Below are positions 50,989 to 58,912 of a stretch of 64,000 nucleotides of DNA, one piece after another. Numbering within the stretch: the first letter of the stretch is position 1; each line of letters begins with the position of its first letter. Origin of the DNA: Labilithrix sp. (GTDB lineage: Bacteria > Myxococcota_A > Polyangia > Polyangiales > Polyangiaceae); NCBI GenBank assembly GCA_019637225.1, contig JAHBWC010000016.1, positions 1 through 64,000 on the forward strand, written 5' to 3'. The translations under genes were made by a program, and so were the position numbers. The notes below the pieces were generated by a model. The model was not told the DNA's origin, searched no databases, and was given only the letters and a program-made list of their open reading frames with translations.

Positions 50989-51250
50989 CGAGCGTGTTCG
51001 CTCGTTTTCCGCCGGTCTCTCGGGCGCACAGTCGGCACCGCGAGTGCGTCGTCCCACGCGGCGCACTCGTTGCTTCCCTCATCCCTCCGCGTCCCGGCCC
51101 ACCGCCGACGTCGACGCTGCGCTCGGCAGACCTGTCCGCAAGGTGGAGCCCAGCTTGTTCCACGACGCCTGGGATCACACTCGGCACCCTATCGAAGCAG
51201 ATGCATCCCCTTGCCTTCGCCGTTGTCGGTCCAGCCCGCGGAGACATGAC
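50989..51250 (+). other. gap between parA and the OLD nuclease gene
   Basis: 262 bases. An 86-codon frame from GTG 50994 to 51254 ends with a 4-base overlap of the nuclease TTG start, but its Arg/Pro/Ser composition has no protein character. I see no promoter. GCGGAGAC at 51238-51245 could serve as ribosome site for TTG 51251. Confidence 0.4.
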
Positions 51251-52891
51251 TTGACCACCGAACTGTCCGCCGTCGACAACGCCGATGCCGGTCCATCCTC
51301 CGGACCGCGGATCGAGAAGGTCGTCGTCCAGAACTACCGCTGCCTTCGCAGTGGCGCGATCACGCTGAACTCGGGCTTGAACATCATCGTCGGGGACAAC
51401 GAAGCGGGGAAGTCCACCTTGCTGGAGGCAATCCACCTGGCGCTGACCTGCCAGCTCAATGGTCGAAGCCTCCGCAGTCAGATCCACCCGCACCTTTTCA
51501 ACGAAGACGCAGTGGCGGAGTTCTGCGCCAAGGTGAACGCTGGGCAGACGGCACCCGCACCCGAAATCCTCATCGAGGTTTACTTCGCCAGCAACGACGA
51601 GTTGGCCCGGTTCCGTGGGACGAACAACTCGGAGCGCCGCGACTCACCCGGACTCCGGCTCGCGATCAAGCTCGACGAGGAGTTCGGCGACGAGTACGCC
51701 GCCCATTTGGACCGCCGCGAGATTGCTGCTGTTCCAGTGGAGTTTTATACGGTTGAGTGGATGACCTTCGCGAACGAGCCGGTCCATCCCCGCAGGCTGC
51801 CGACGAAGAGCCGGCTCATCGACACGACGACGGTGATCGCGGAGCGGGGCACGAGCCGCCACCTGCTCGACGTCGTGGACGACGACCTCGATGGCTCGCA
51901 CCGAAGCGAGTTGGCGCTGGCGTACCGGCTCTTGAAGTCCGAGTTCTCGAAGCACGATGCTGTTGCCGCCCTCAACAAAGTCCTCGCGGACCGAACCGGC
52001 GCGATCTCGGACAGGTCAATCACCATCTCCTTGGACACGACGGCGACAGGGTCATGGCAGAACGCGGTCGTGCCGATGTTGGATGACGTGCCCTTCTCGC
52101 TCATCGGCAAGGGCGAGCAGGCGGCGCTAAAGCTCCGCCTAGCGGTTGACGCCGCCTCGTCCGCGGGCGTCATCCTGGTCGAGGAGCCCGAGAACCACCA
52201 GTCCCACCCTCGTCTGAGCCGGCTCCTTGACGGGTTCCGAGCCTCCAACGCGTGCAAGCAGTTCGTCGTTACGACCCACAGCAGCTTCGTGGTGAACAAG
52301 CTCGGCATCAGTGAGGTGTTGCTGTTCCACCGCGGTAGGGCGCTCCGTCTGAGCGACCTGGACAAGGACACGGGGCGCTACTTCATGAAGCTCCCAGGTC
52401 ACGACACCTTGCGGCTCATCTTGGCCCGCCGAGCGATCCTGGTCGAAGGCCCTTCTGACGAGTTGGTGGTGCAGCGGGCGTACCGCGACACGCACGGGAA
52501 GATGCCGCTCGACGCGGGGGTCGAGGTGATATCGGTCGGAGCCCTGGCATTCAAACGCTTCATTGCCATCGGGAAGGTCGTGAAGAAGGCCGTGGCGGTC
52601 GTAACAGACAACGATGGCGACCCCGCCGCGGCACGCAAGCGATATGCGACAGACGCCCTGAACATCAAGCTCTGCGTCAGCGACGAGGCGACGCTTCCGT
52701 CCCTTGAGCAACAGCTCGTCGCCTCCAACAGCCTGGAGACCATCAACGCCGCCCTCGGCAAGGACTTCGCGACGACCGAGGACGCCCGAGTCTGGATGAC
52801 CGCCAACAAGACGGAGGTCGCCCTGCGGATCTTCGAGAGCGCCACGGCCATCAGCTACCCGCAATACATCCGTGACGCCGTTGACGAGTAG
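51251..52891 (+). CDS. OLD-family ATPase-TOPRIM nuclease, GajA-like
   Basis: A 546-aa protein of the OLD (overcoming lysogenization defect) type. N-terminal SMC-like ATPase: GDNEAGKST Walker A at 48-56 after IEKVVVQNYRCLRSG, signature-like SLIGKGEQAALKLRLAV (about 280-296) and Walker B VILVEEPENHQSHPRL (about 304), then TTHSSFVVNKL. C-terminal TOPRIM: ILVEGPSDELVVQRAY with the catalytic Glu (about 397) and VVTDNDGD with the D-x-D pattern (about 449). Class 2 OLD proteins occur next to UvrD-like helicases, as here; GajA of Gabija is one and acts as a nicking nuclease during phage infection. TTG start 51251 is chosen from the ribosome site. Confidence 0.9.
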   Translation: MTTELSAVDNADAGPSSGPRIEKVVVQNYRCLRSGAITLNSGLNIIVGDNEAGKSTLLEAIHLALTCQLNGRSLRSQIHPHLFNEDAVAEFCAKVNAGQTAPAPEILIEVYFASNDELARFRGTNNSERRDSPGLRLAIKLDEEFGDEYAAHLDRREIAAVPVEFYTVEWMTFANEPVHPRRLPTKSRLIDTTTVIAERGTSRHLLDVVDDDLDGSHRSELALAYRLLKSEFSKHDAVAALNKVLADRTGAISDRSITISLDTTATGSWQNAVVPMLDDVPFSLIGKGEQAALKLRLAVDAASSAGVILVEEPENHQSHPRLSRLLDGFRASNACKQFVVTTHSSFVVNKLGISEVLLFHRGRALRLSDLDKDTGRYFMKLPGHDTLRLILARRAILVEGPSDELVVQRAYRDTHGKMPLDAGVEVISVGALAFKRFIAIGKVVKKAVAVVTDNDGDPAAARKRYATDALNIKLCVSDEATLPSLEQQLVASNSLETINAALGKDFATTEDARVWMTANKTEVALRIFESATAISYPQYIRDAVDE

Positions 52892-53954
52892 GGTCGTCAT
52901 CGCGTCCGCAGGATCGGGGAAGACGACCTGGGTGGTAGGCGATGCCCTGGGCTGCCAGGGCCGCACAGCCGTCGTCAGCTATTCGAACAACAACACCAGG
53001 AAGATCCGGGAGAAGTTCGCCGAGCTGGCCCACGCGGTCCCCGAGCGGGTGACCGTAGACACCTGGCTCAGCTTCCAGCTCCGTGAGCTGGTTCGGCCCT
53101 ACCAGAACGTCTTCCGGAATGAACGCATCGCCGAGCTGCATCTCGTCAACGGGGTATCGGCCAGGTACGCGAAGCAGAACACGCATCCGTACTTCTTCGA
53201 CAGTCAGGGCCGGCTCTACAGCGACAAGCTCTCGGCGTTCGCGCTCCTGTGCAACACGCTGTCAAAGGGCCGCGTCTTCAACCGGGTCAAGGCCCTCTAC
53301 AAGTGCATCTACATTGACGAGGTGCAGGACCTCGCCGGCTACGACCTTGACCTCCTCGAAGCCGCGATGAGGGCAGGCGTGAGCCTTCGGATGGTCGGCG
53401 ACAACCGCCAGGCCACGTACGCCACCAACAACTCGCCGAAGAACCGCGCTTTCCGTGGTCCGCAGATCGTCAAGAAGTTCCTTGCTTGGAAGAAGGCGGG
53501 GCTCTGCGATGTGACGAGCCACGCCTGGAGTCACAGGTGTAACCAGGGGATCTGCAACGTGGCGGACGCGCTCTTCCCGGACTGCGAGCCGTGCACGTCG
53601 AAGGCGACAGGAACCTGCGAACACGCGGGCGTGTTCCTGGTGGAGGAAGGTCTCGTAGACCGGTACGTCGCGAGCTACCAGCCGCAGGTCCTCGTTTGGA
53701 GCAAGGCCGACGGCCATGCCGCGCTGAACTTCGGCGACTCCAAGGGGCTTGAGTTCCCGCACGTTCTGATTGTACCGACCGGGCCGATTGGCAAGTGGCT
53801 GAGGTCGGGAGATCCCTCGGCCATCGAGTCCGACATCTCTCGGGCCAAGCTCTACGTCGCAATCACGCGGGCCAGGCACAGCGTCGCGTTCGTCTACGAC
53901 GGGAAGTCGGCGCTTTCGGGGGTGCGGCGCCTTACGTCGGGCGATCTGACGTGA
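52872..53954 (+). CDS. compact UvrD/PcrA-like helicase, GajB-like
   Basis: A 360-aa superfamily I helicase. Motif I is IASAGSGKTTWVV (about 9-21), motif II CIYIDEVQDLAGYD (about 145), motif III region MVGDNRQATYATN (about 174), motif V LEFPHVLIVPTGP near 295, motif VI KLYVAITRARHSVAFV (about 322-337). UvrD is ~720 aa and GajB of Bacillus ~490, so this is a minimal version lacking most of the 1B/2B insertions. Extra Cys at about 235-255 (CNQGICNVADALFPDCEPC) might bind metal. Starts GTG 52872, overlapping the nuclease gene by 20 bases; TTG 52881 is an alternative. Strong coupling implies the two act as one system. Confidence 0.88.
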   Translation: MTPLTSRVVIASAGSGKTTWVVGDALGCQGRTAVVSYSNNNTRKIREKFAELAHAVPERVTVDTWLSFQLRELVRPYQNVFRNERIAELHLVNGVSARYAKQNTHPYFFDSQGRLYSDKLSAFALLCNTLSKGRVFNRVKALYKCIYIDEVQDLAGYDLDLLEAAMRAGVSLRMVGDNRQATYATNNSPKNRAFRGPQIVKKFLAWKKAGLCDVTSHAWSHRCNQGICNVADALFPDCEPCTSKATGTCEHAGVFLVEEGLVDRYVASYQPQVLVWSKADGHAALNFGDSKGLEFPHVLIVPTGPIGKWLRSGDPSAIESDISRAKLYVAITRARHSVAFVYDGKSALSGVRRLTSGDLT

Positions 53955-54053
53955 GAGAGCGTGCCCGGAGCCCTCGGCGATTTCGTTCGCGGCTTGTCTG
54001 CCCCCAAGCATGGTCTCTTCGTCCGCGGGGCTGAAATACCCTCGGGGATCGCC

Positions 54054-54093
54054 TCAAATCCGGCCAACGAAGATCGGGTCAAAACCGGCCAAC
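54054..54093 (-). repeat. IS21-type subterminal repeats
   Basis: Two copies of TCAAAnCCGGCCAACG, 25 bases apart, lying just outside the IstB remnant. IS21 family ends carry several such repeats. This marks the former end of the element. Confidence 0.6.
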
Positions 54094-54119
54094 GGAGAGG
54101 CGAGCAGGACAGGTTCTCT

Positions 54120-54284
54120 CTAGCTCCGCGCCTCGCCGTCTGACAAGTCCGCGCGCGTGGTCCGGTAGCTCCGCGGTCCACATTTGAGGATGACGGCGTG
54201 ATGGAGGAGGCGATCGAGCATCGCCGAGACGGCGGCGTTGTCTCCGAGCAGCTTCCCCCAGTCCTCGACGGGACGGTTCGAGGT
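54120..54284 (-). pseudogene. IstB remnant of an IS21-family element
   Basis: 54 codons on the reverse strand matching the C-terminus of IstB, the AAA+ helper ATPase of IS21: TSNRPVEDWGKLLGDNAAVS (SNRP and the W-GKLLGD motif), AMLDRLLHHAVILKCGPRSYR. The upstream catalytic part and IstA are missing; the sequence continues straight into DNA upstream of the FRG gene. The scar lies between the helicase gene and the FRG gene and may have separated a former operon. Confidence 0.8.
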
Positions 54285-54475
54285 GCGGCCTGGAAGATCT
54301 GCTCCGTGCGTCCCGACGTCGAGGTGCGGGCGTTCGCTGTCATCCGCACGGTCAGCGACGCCAACGACTTTTCGTCGCTCATGCTCCCTGCGCCGGGCGT
54401 ATCGAGTTGCGGGACGAAGAGTGCCGGCGACGGCCTTGAACCGGATGCGGCCAAGACGGAAGATTGGTCGGACGA

Positions 54476-55309
54476 ATGCTTGAGATCCAGACGGAGACTG
54501 TTGCTGACTTTCTGCGCGCGCTGCTGCCGACCGAACCACACTTCCCGTTTGCCGGGGAGTGGTACTTCAGGGGCCAATCGGATCATCGGTGGGGCCTGGT
54601 TCCCAGCATTCGTCGCATCGACTCGTGGGCGCCGCTTGGTGGCGTCGACAGCGATCGGTTGGCGAACGACGGGAGATACCTTCGATGCAGCGATGGCGAG
54701 CTGAAGGACCTTGAGCGCAAGGTGCTGGCGGTCCTCATGGAAGTGATCGCGCGGACCGGACTCGATCTGGACCTTCAGGTTGAGCATCGGTTGATGGCCC
54801 TTGCTCAGCACATCGGCCTCCCGACGCGGCTCCTGGACTGGACGAGCGCACCCTTCGTCGCGGCGTACTTCGCCGCGAGCCACCCCAATCGCGGCACCGA
54901 CGATCGCCGTATCGTCGTCTACGCCATGTCCTCCCTGTTTGCCCGGCAGTCGGCGACTATGGCGAGCGCGTGGACCCATATCGTGGAAGGCGTCGGCAAT
55001 CCGAACATCGTTGCCCAGAACGGGCTGATGATGCGCGTCGACGGGGACACGTGTGACCTGCTCGAAGGCGTTCCCCGAAGCTCGTGGACTGCAGGACGAG
55101 GGCTAGGCATCGACGGACGCAAGCTCAACAACCACCTCCTTGCCATCTCGCTTCCGTCGAAGCGGTCGAACGATGTCATGCTCGCTCTCCGACGGCAGGG
55201 CATTCATGGTGCGGCCATCTATCCTGGTCAGGCTGGAGTCGCGGCCCTCGTTCGCGAGGTCGTTCGGTATGGCGAGCTCAGCGAGGACGATGCGACGAGC
55301 GCCGACTGA
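54476..55309 (+). CDS. FRG-domain protein
   Basis: A 277-aa protein with an FRG domain across about residues 10-160: WYFRGQSDHRWGLVPSIRR (about 29-47) carries the Phe-Arg-Gly of the domain name, and ALAQHIGLPTRLLDWTSAP and FVAAYFA (about 105-131) are the second conserved block. The rest (about 165-277) lacks membrane or nuclease motifs; it ends in ALRRQGIHGAAIYPGQAGVAA. FRG proteins often occur in phage-defence islands, but their activity is unknown. ATG 54476 is preferred to TTG 54464. The gene starts right after the IS21 scar, so its own promoter may come from that DNA. Confidence 0.85.
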   Translation: MLEIQTETVADFLRALLPTEPHFPFAGEWYFRGQSDHRWGLVPSIRRIDSWAPLGGVDSDRLANDGRYLRCSDGELKDLERKVLAVLMEVIARTGLDLDLQVEHRLMALAQHIGLPTRLLDWTSAPFVAAYFAASHPNRGTDDRRIVVYAMSSLFARQSATMASAWTHIVEGVGNPNIVAQNGLMMRVDGDTCDLLEGVPRSSWTAGRGLGIDGRKLNNHLLAISLPSKRSNDVMLALRRQGIHGAAIYPGQAGVAALVREVVRYGELSEDDATSAD

Positions 55310-55328
55310 CGGCGCTTCGGCCAGCGAT

Positions 55329-55358
55329 AGAGGGGCCATGAGGGGGGCCAAACCGGAG
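55329..55358 (+). repeat. double GGGGCCA motif, copy 2
   Basis: GGGGCCATGAGGGGGGCCAA followed by ACCGGAGACA: two units 12 bases apart, as in copy 1. It shares the trailing CCAAACCGGAGACA with copy 3 at 56336. It lies between the FRG gene and the orphan gene at 55514. Confidence 0.6.
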
Positions 55359-55501
55359 ACAACGCGGTGAACCGCCCGGACGAACCTCACGCGCGCGCCC
55401 AAAATTTCCGAACCCCCGTGCAATCACTCGACTTCACGCCGCCGGAAAGGATCTGCACCCAAAGCGATTCGCCTGGGGCGGCCCGCCTTGGGGTGGTGAG
55501 G

Positions 55502-55507
55502 TAGTCT
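55502..55507 (+). promoter_or_regulatory. possible -10 element in a small inverted repeat
   Basis: TAGTCT ends 6 bases before the ATG at 55514 and lies within GGTAG-T-CTACC, a 5-bp inverted repeat. No ribosome site, so the transcript may be leaderless and the repeat may be an operator. Confidence 0.3.
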
Positions 55508-55513
55508 ACCCGT

Positions 55514-56293
55514 ATGCCTGAGCTGAAGCTGAGCGTGGTGAAGACGGTGATCGACGTTGCGGATCCCGGTCTGCTCCACGACTTGCGCGAGCATGTCTAC
55601 CCAGACGTCCGCGCCAAGCTGGCACAAGCCATCGAGACCTCCGACAACGAGATGTGGCTTTCCGTCTACGTGGTCGTGCGTGCGCTCATTGGTTCGGTCC
55701 TTGGGCAAGAATCGATGGCGGCGGAAGTGACGAAGTTCCTCGAACAGGCGACCTCGGATCCAAGCTTCGCGGCACGAGCCACTCGTCTTCTCGGAGAGGG
55801 GCTGCGCACGCCGACCAGACGTCGTCGGCGAATGTTGGCTCTCGCGCTGTTCGCACCTCCACCGGACACTGACGTGCGCGATCGCGTAGACATGGCCGTC
55901 GAGAAGTTGACGGCAGCCGACGTCGATTGCCTGCGCCAACTTGTCGACGCGGACGTAGATGGCGGGTTCAAGCTTCTTCACCGCGGGCCGACCAGGACAT
56001 GGAGCGCTCGGCCGACGATCGACGCGATCTCTGCAGGTCACAATCCGGGTGCTAGAGCACCGACGATCGCCCTCTCCGTGGCCGCGCTGTACGCACTTCG
56101 CGGAGCAGACTGCGTCGACATCAGCGTGCCCACAGGTCTCGCGGACGCTCGAGACGGCGGGCTTGTCGTACGGGATGTGCACGTTCTTCCTCTCGGCCGT
56201 GCAGTGCTCGACGTGCTCAAGGACGAGCGCGCCATCGCGGACATCGACGAGAGTTTGGAGGCTGGCCAGCGCGGAGTCCCTAGCACCCCCTGA
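55514..56293 (+). CDS. orphan hypothetical protein at the right border of the island
   Basis: A 259-aa protein with no family recognised. The N-terminal half is helical and acidic (VKTVIDVADPGLLHDLREHV; KLAQAIETSDNEMWLSVYVV, about 35-54), followed by Arg-rich TRRRRRML (about 100-107). The C-terminal half has more hydrophobic beta-like runs (APTIALSVAALYALRGADCV, near residue 180). No signal peptide. It has no obvious ribosome site. It is bracketed by the double GGRGGCCA repeats about 1 kb apart and is followed by the att repeat, so it may be a separate cassette. Translation is supported only by the long frame and a possible -10. Confidence 0.6.
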   Translation: MPELKLSVVKTVIDVADPGLLHDLREHVYPDVRAKLAQAIETSDNEMWLSVYVVVRALIGSVLGQESMAAEVTKFLEQATSDPSFAARATRLLGEGLRTPTRRRRRMLALALFAPPPDTDVRDRVDMAVEKLTAADVDCLRQLVDADVDGGFKLLHRGPTRTWSARPTIDAISAGHNPGARAPTIALSVAALYALRGADCVDISVPTGLADARDGGLVVRDVHVLPLGRAVLDVLKDERAIADIDESLEAGQRGVPSTP

Positions 56294-56335
56294 GCGCTCG
56301 CTTTCCGGAGGCATCCGCGTTGATGCGTCGAGCGC

Positions 56336-56368
56336 GGGAGGCCACGAGGGAGGCCAAACCGGAGACAG
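56336..56368 (+). repeat. double GGGAGGCCA motif, copy 3 (near attR)
   Basis: GGGAGGCCACGAGGGAGGCC then AAACCGGAGACA: same 12-base period as copies 1 and 2 and the same trailing sequence as copy 2. It is about 95 bases from attR. Confidence 0.6.
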
Positions 56369-56460
56369 ACCGGGACACCTCCGGACGTCCCAGGACGTCT
56401 CGGAGGCCCCAGAACCCCCGAGAAAGCACGGCGAGAGCCTTTTGTCAGAACCGCGTTCGT

Positions 56461-56492
56461 TGGTTCAAATCCCCGTTGGCCCAATAGTCTCG
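56461..56492 (+). repeat. attR: diverged copy of the tRNA-Lys 3' end
   Basis: TGGTTCAAATCCCCGTTGGC and the following bases match 44444-44475 at 27 of 32 positions. It has T-loop sequence and the acceptor 3' strand but no tRNA body. Marks the right end of the island. Confidence 0.8.
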
Positions 56493-56577
56493 GTTCGGAA
56501 AAAGCCGCCTCTCCGAGCTCTCAGGAAGCGCGCTCGGTGCCGTTGCGAGCGTGCGGAGCGCCGCGTAACGTTCGCTC

Positions 56578-57258
56578 GTGGACGAGCTGACGGCGAAGCT
56601 CGACGAGCTCGTCCTCGCCGCGCGGAAGAGGCGAGGGCTTCACCGCGCGATCGCGATGCTTCGCATCTTCGTCGGCTTCGCGTTCGTGCCGTCGGGGCTG
56701 AAGAAGGTGCTCGCCCAGCCCTTCACCGATCCGCATCTTCACGGACCCTTCCACGACTTTCTCCACGCGTTCCACGCGACGGGGGCCTTCTACCAGTTCG
56801 TCGGCGTCGTTCAGCTGGTGACGGCGACGCTGCTCGTCACGCAGCGCCTCGCGACAGCCGGCGCGCTCCTGGCGCTGCCGATCTTCAGCTCCATCGCGGT
56901 GCTCTGCTGGAGCACGAAGGTCTATCCGACGGCGGCCGTCGTGACGCTGCTGTGGCTGAGCACGCTCGCGCTGCTCGTCTGGGACTGGCCGACGTGGCGC
57001 GCGGTCCTCGGACGCAACGCCTCGCACGGAGCTCGCGGCGCGCTGTCCGAGGCGCCGGTCGACGGGCGCCTCTGGCAGCGCTGCGGCGTCGCGATCATGA
57101 GCCTCTACCTCGCGGTCTGCGCGGCGACCGGCGGCGTGTACCGACCGCGCGGCGCGGCGTGGGGCACGCCTGCGTTCTATGTCTTCCCGCTGATGCTCCT
57201 CGTCGTGATCGCCACGTTCGTCGTCGATCGATCGCGCTCACGCAGCGACGCTCCGTAG
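56578..57258 (+). CDS. DoxX-like membrane protein
   Basis: A 226-aa protein with about five membrane helices. IAMLRIFVGFAFVPSGLKKV near residue 25, FVGVVQLVTATLLVTQR (about 80) and AGALLALPIFSSIAVLCW (about 101) have the DoxX/TQO-small-subunit pattern (a helix with P-G-KK, then GxxQ). DoxX proteins are linked to thiosulfate/quinone or superoxide handling, but the exact role is not known for most. A fifth hydrophobic helix is close to the C-terminus. GTG start 56578 lies 85 bases beyond the att repeat, so this is the first chromosomal gene after the island. Confidence 0.85.
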   Translation: MDELTAKLDELVLAARKRRGLHRAIAMLRIFVGFAFVPSGLKKVLAQPFTDPHLHGPFHDFLHAFHATGAFYQFVGVVQLVTATLLVTQRLATAGALLALPIFSSIAVLCWSTKVYPTAAVVTLLWLSTLALLVWDWPTWRAVLGRNASHGARGALSEAPVDGRLWQRCGVAIMSLYLAVCAATGGVYRPRGAAWGTPAFYVFPLMLLVVIATFVVDRSRSRSDAP

Positions 57259-57391
57259 CCGACCGAGACCGGCGGCGCGCGGCTCTGGCGCTGAGTGGCG
57301 ACGTGTCCTCGTCACATCAACGTTCCGTGGCCGCCACCGAAGTTTTCGCCCGTGCCTCGCGTCGGTCACATGACTCGGCCAAAAGGCGGTC

Positions 57392-58912
57392 GTGCTCGGC
57401 CGGCGTCACGGTCCTCCTCTCCCCGCCGCCCTCGGAGCGTTCGGGAGCGTCATCGCCGGTGCCCTCGCCGGATGCGAGCCCTCGCCGGCCGACGCGCGCG
57501 AGGCGCAGATCGTCGCGGTGCTCGCCGCGGCCGACGAGCCTTACATCCGCGCTCGCCCCGCCCTCAGCGCCGGCAAGTACACACGGATGGCCCAAGGGCT
57601 CTTCGACTTCTACCGCGGCACCGTCCCGCTCTTTCGAAGCGACATGCGCACCGGCTCCACGACGCTCGCCGTCTCGCGCTTCGATCTCGACGTCCCGCTC
57701 GTCCCGAGCATCGGCGATCCGCACCCGGAGAACTTCGGCGCGCTGCGCGCGCTGGACGGCACGCTCGCGATCGAGCCGAACGACTTCGACACGGCCGATC
57801 TCGCGCCCTACCTCTGGGACGTTCGCCGCCTCGCCGTCGGCCTCGCGCTGGCCGCGCTCACGTCGAACCCCGACGACGCCGAGGCTCGCCGGAACGTCGT
57901 CGACGCGCGCCGAGCGATCGTCCGCTCGGCGGTCGTCGGCTACCGCGCGAGCGTCGAGGCGGCGGCGCGCGGAGAGGCTCCGGTTCGCGTCACGGAGTCG
58001 ACGAACCCGATCCTCGCGAGCGTGATTCGCCGCTCGGAGCGCGACCACGCCCGCCGGCGCGAGCTCACGGAGCTGACCGTGCTGGACGGCGATCGACGTG
58101 CACTGAGGCGCGGTCCGATCGATCCCGAGGACCCGCAGAGGGTCTACGCCGATCTGCCGCCCTTCGCGCTCGCGGCGCTCCCCGAGGCGATCGAGCGGTG
58201 GCGGCGGACGTTGGTCGCGCCGCCCCCGCCGGAGCACGTTCGGCTGCTCGACGCCGCGCGCGTCTTCGGCAGCGGCGTCGCGAGCTGGCCGCGCGCTCGC
58301 GTCATCCTGCTCGTGCGGGGTCCGTCGGACGATCCGGATGACGATCTCCTGCTCGAGCTGAAGGAGCTCGGTGACTCGATGATCGGGGGCCTCTTGCCGC
58401 CGGGCGTCCATCGCGACAACGTCGGTGAGCGCGTCGTTCGATCCGCTCGTCTCGCGTGGGCGCGGCCCGACGCGGAGCCGTTCTGGGGCTGGACGACGTG
58501 GCTCGGGCTGCCGTGCCAGATCCGACTCGAGTCGGAGGGGCACAAGGGCGTGCGCGCCGCGCGGATGGAGGGCGAGGAAGGCACCGCCGACGCGCTCACG
58601 AAGCTCGGCGTCGTTCTCGGAGGCGTGGTCGCGCGCGTTCACGCTTCCGGACCGGGCGGCGCCGAGAACGCGCGCGCGATCTACGCGCGCATCGCGACCG
58701 ATCCCGAGGGGTTCCTCGACGAACAAGCAGACGTCGGGGTGGCCTACGCCGAGCTGGTCGTCGCCGATCACGCGCGGTTCGCGCGCGCGCTGCGCCGCCC
58801 GGACGGACTGCGCCTCGGGATCCCGTTCGATCGGAACGACTCGGCTCGCCCCGACGTGGCCGCCGTCCTCGGCGTCCCCCCGGCCCCGCCGCCGTTGCCG
58901 AGCTCGCCATGA
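57392..58912 (+). CDS. DUF2252 family protein with lipobox
   Basis: A 506-aa protein of the DUF2252 family, whose fold is related to aminoglycoside/choline kinases but whose activity is unknown. Marks: YTRMAQGLFDFYRGT (about 62-76), VPSIGDPHPENFGALR with the kinase-like D-x-H-x-x-N loop (about 104-119), and EPNDFDTADLAPYLWDVRRL with the second Asp (about 127-146). The N-terminus (about 1-32) is a hydrophobic segment ending GALAGCEPSP, a plausible lipobox, so this copy may be exported and lipid-anchored. Other DUF2252 proteins have no such signal. It overlaps the next gene by 4 bases (ATGA). GTG start. Confidence 0.85.
   Translation: MLGRRHGPPLPAALGAFGSVIAGALAGCEPSPADAREAQIVAVLAAADEPYIRARPALSAGKYTRMAQGLFDFYRGTVPLFRSDMRTGSTTLAVSRFDLDVPLVPSIGDPHPENFGALRALDGTLAIEPNDFDTADLAPYLWDVRRLAVGLALAALTSNPDDAEARRNVVDARRAIVRSAVVGYRASVEAAARGEAPVRVTESTNPILASVIRRSERDHARRRELTELTVLDGDRRALRRGPIDPEDPQRVYADLPPFALAALPEAIERWRRTLVAPPPPEHVRLLDAARVFGSGVASWPRARVILLVRGPSDDPDDDLLLELKELGDSMIGGLLPPGVHRDNVGERVVRSARLAWARPDAEPFWGWTTWLGLPCQIRLESEGHKGVRAARMEGEEGTADALTKLGVVLGGVVARVHASGPGGAENARAIYARIATDPEGFLDEQADVGVAYAELVVADHARFARALRRPDGLRLGIPFDRNDSARPDVAAVLGVPPAPPPLPSSP

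Noticed and set aside
50994..51254. 86-codon ORF ending on the OLD nuclease start
   Set aside because: Overlap is suggestive but the sequence is Arg/Pro/Ser-rich without any conserved pattern and lacks a ribosome site.
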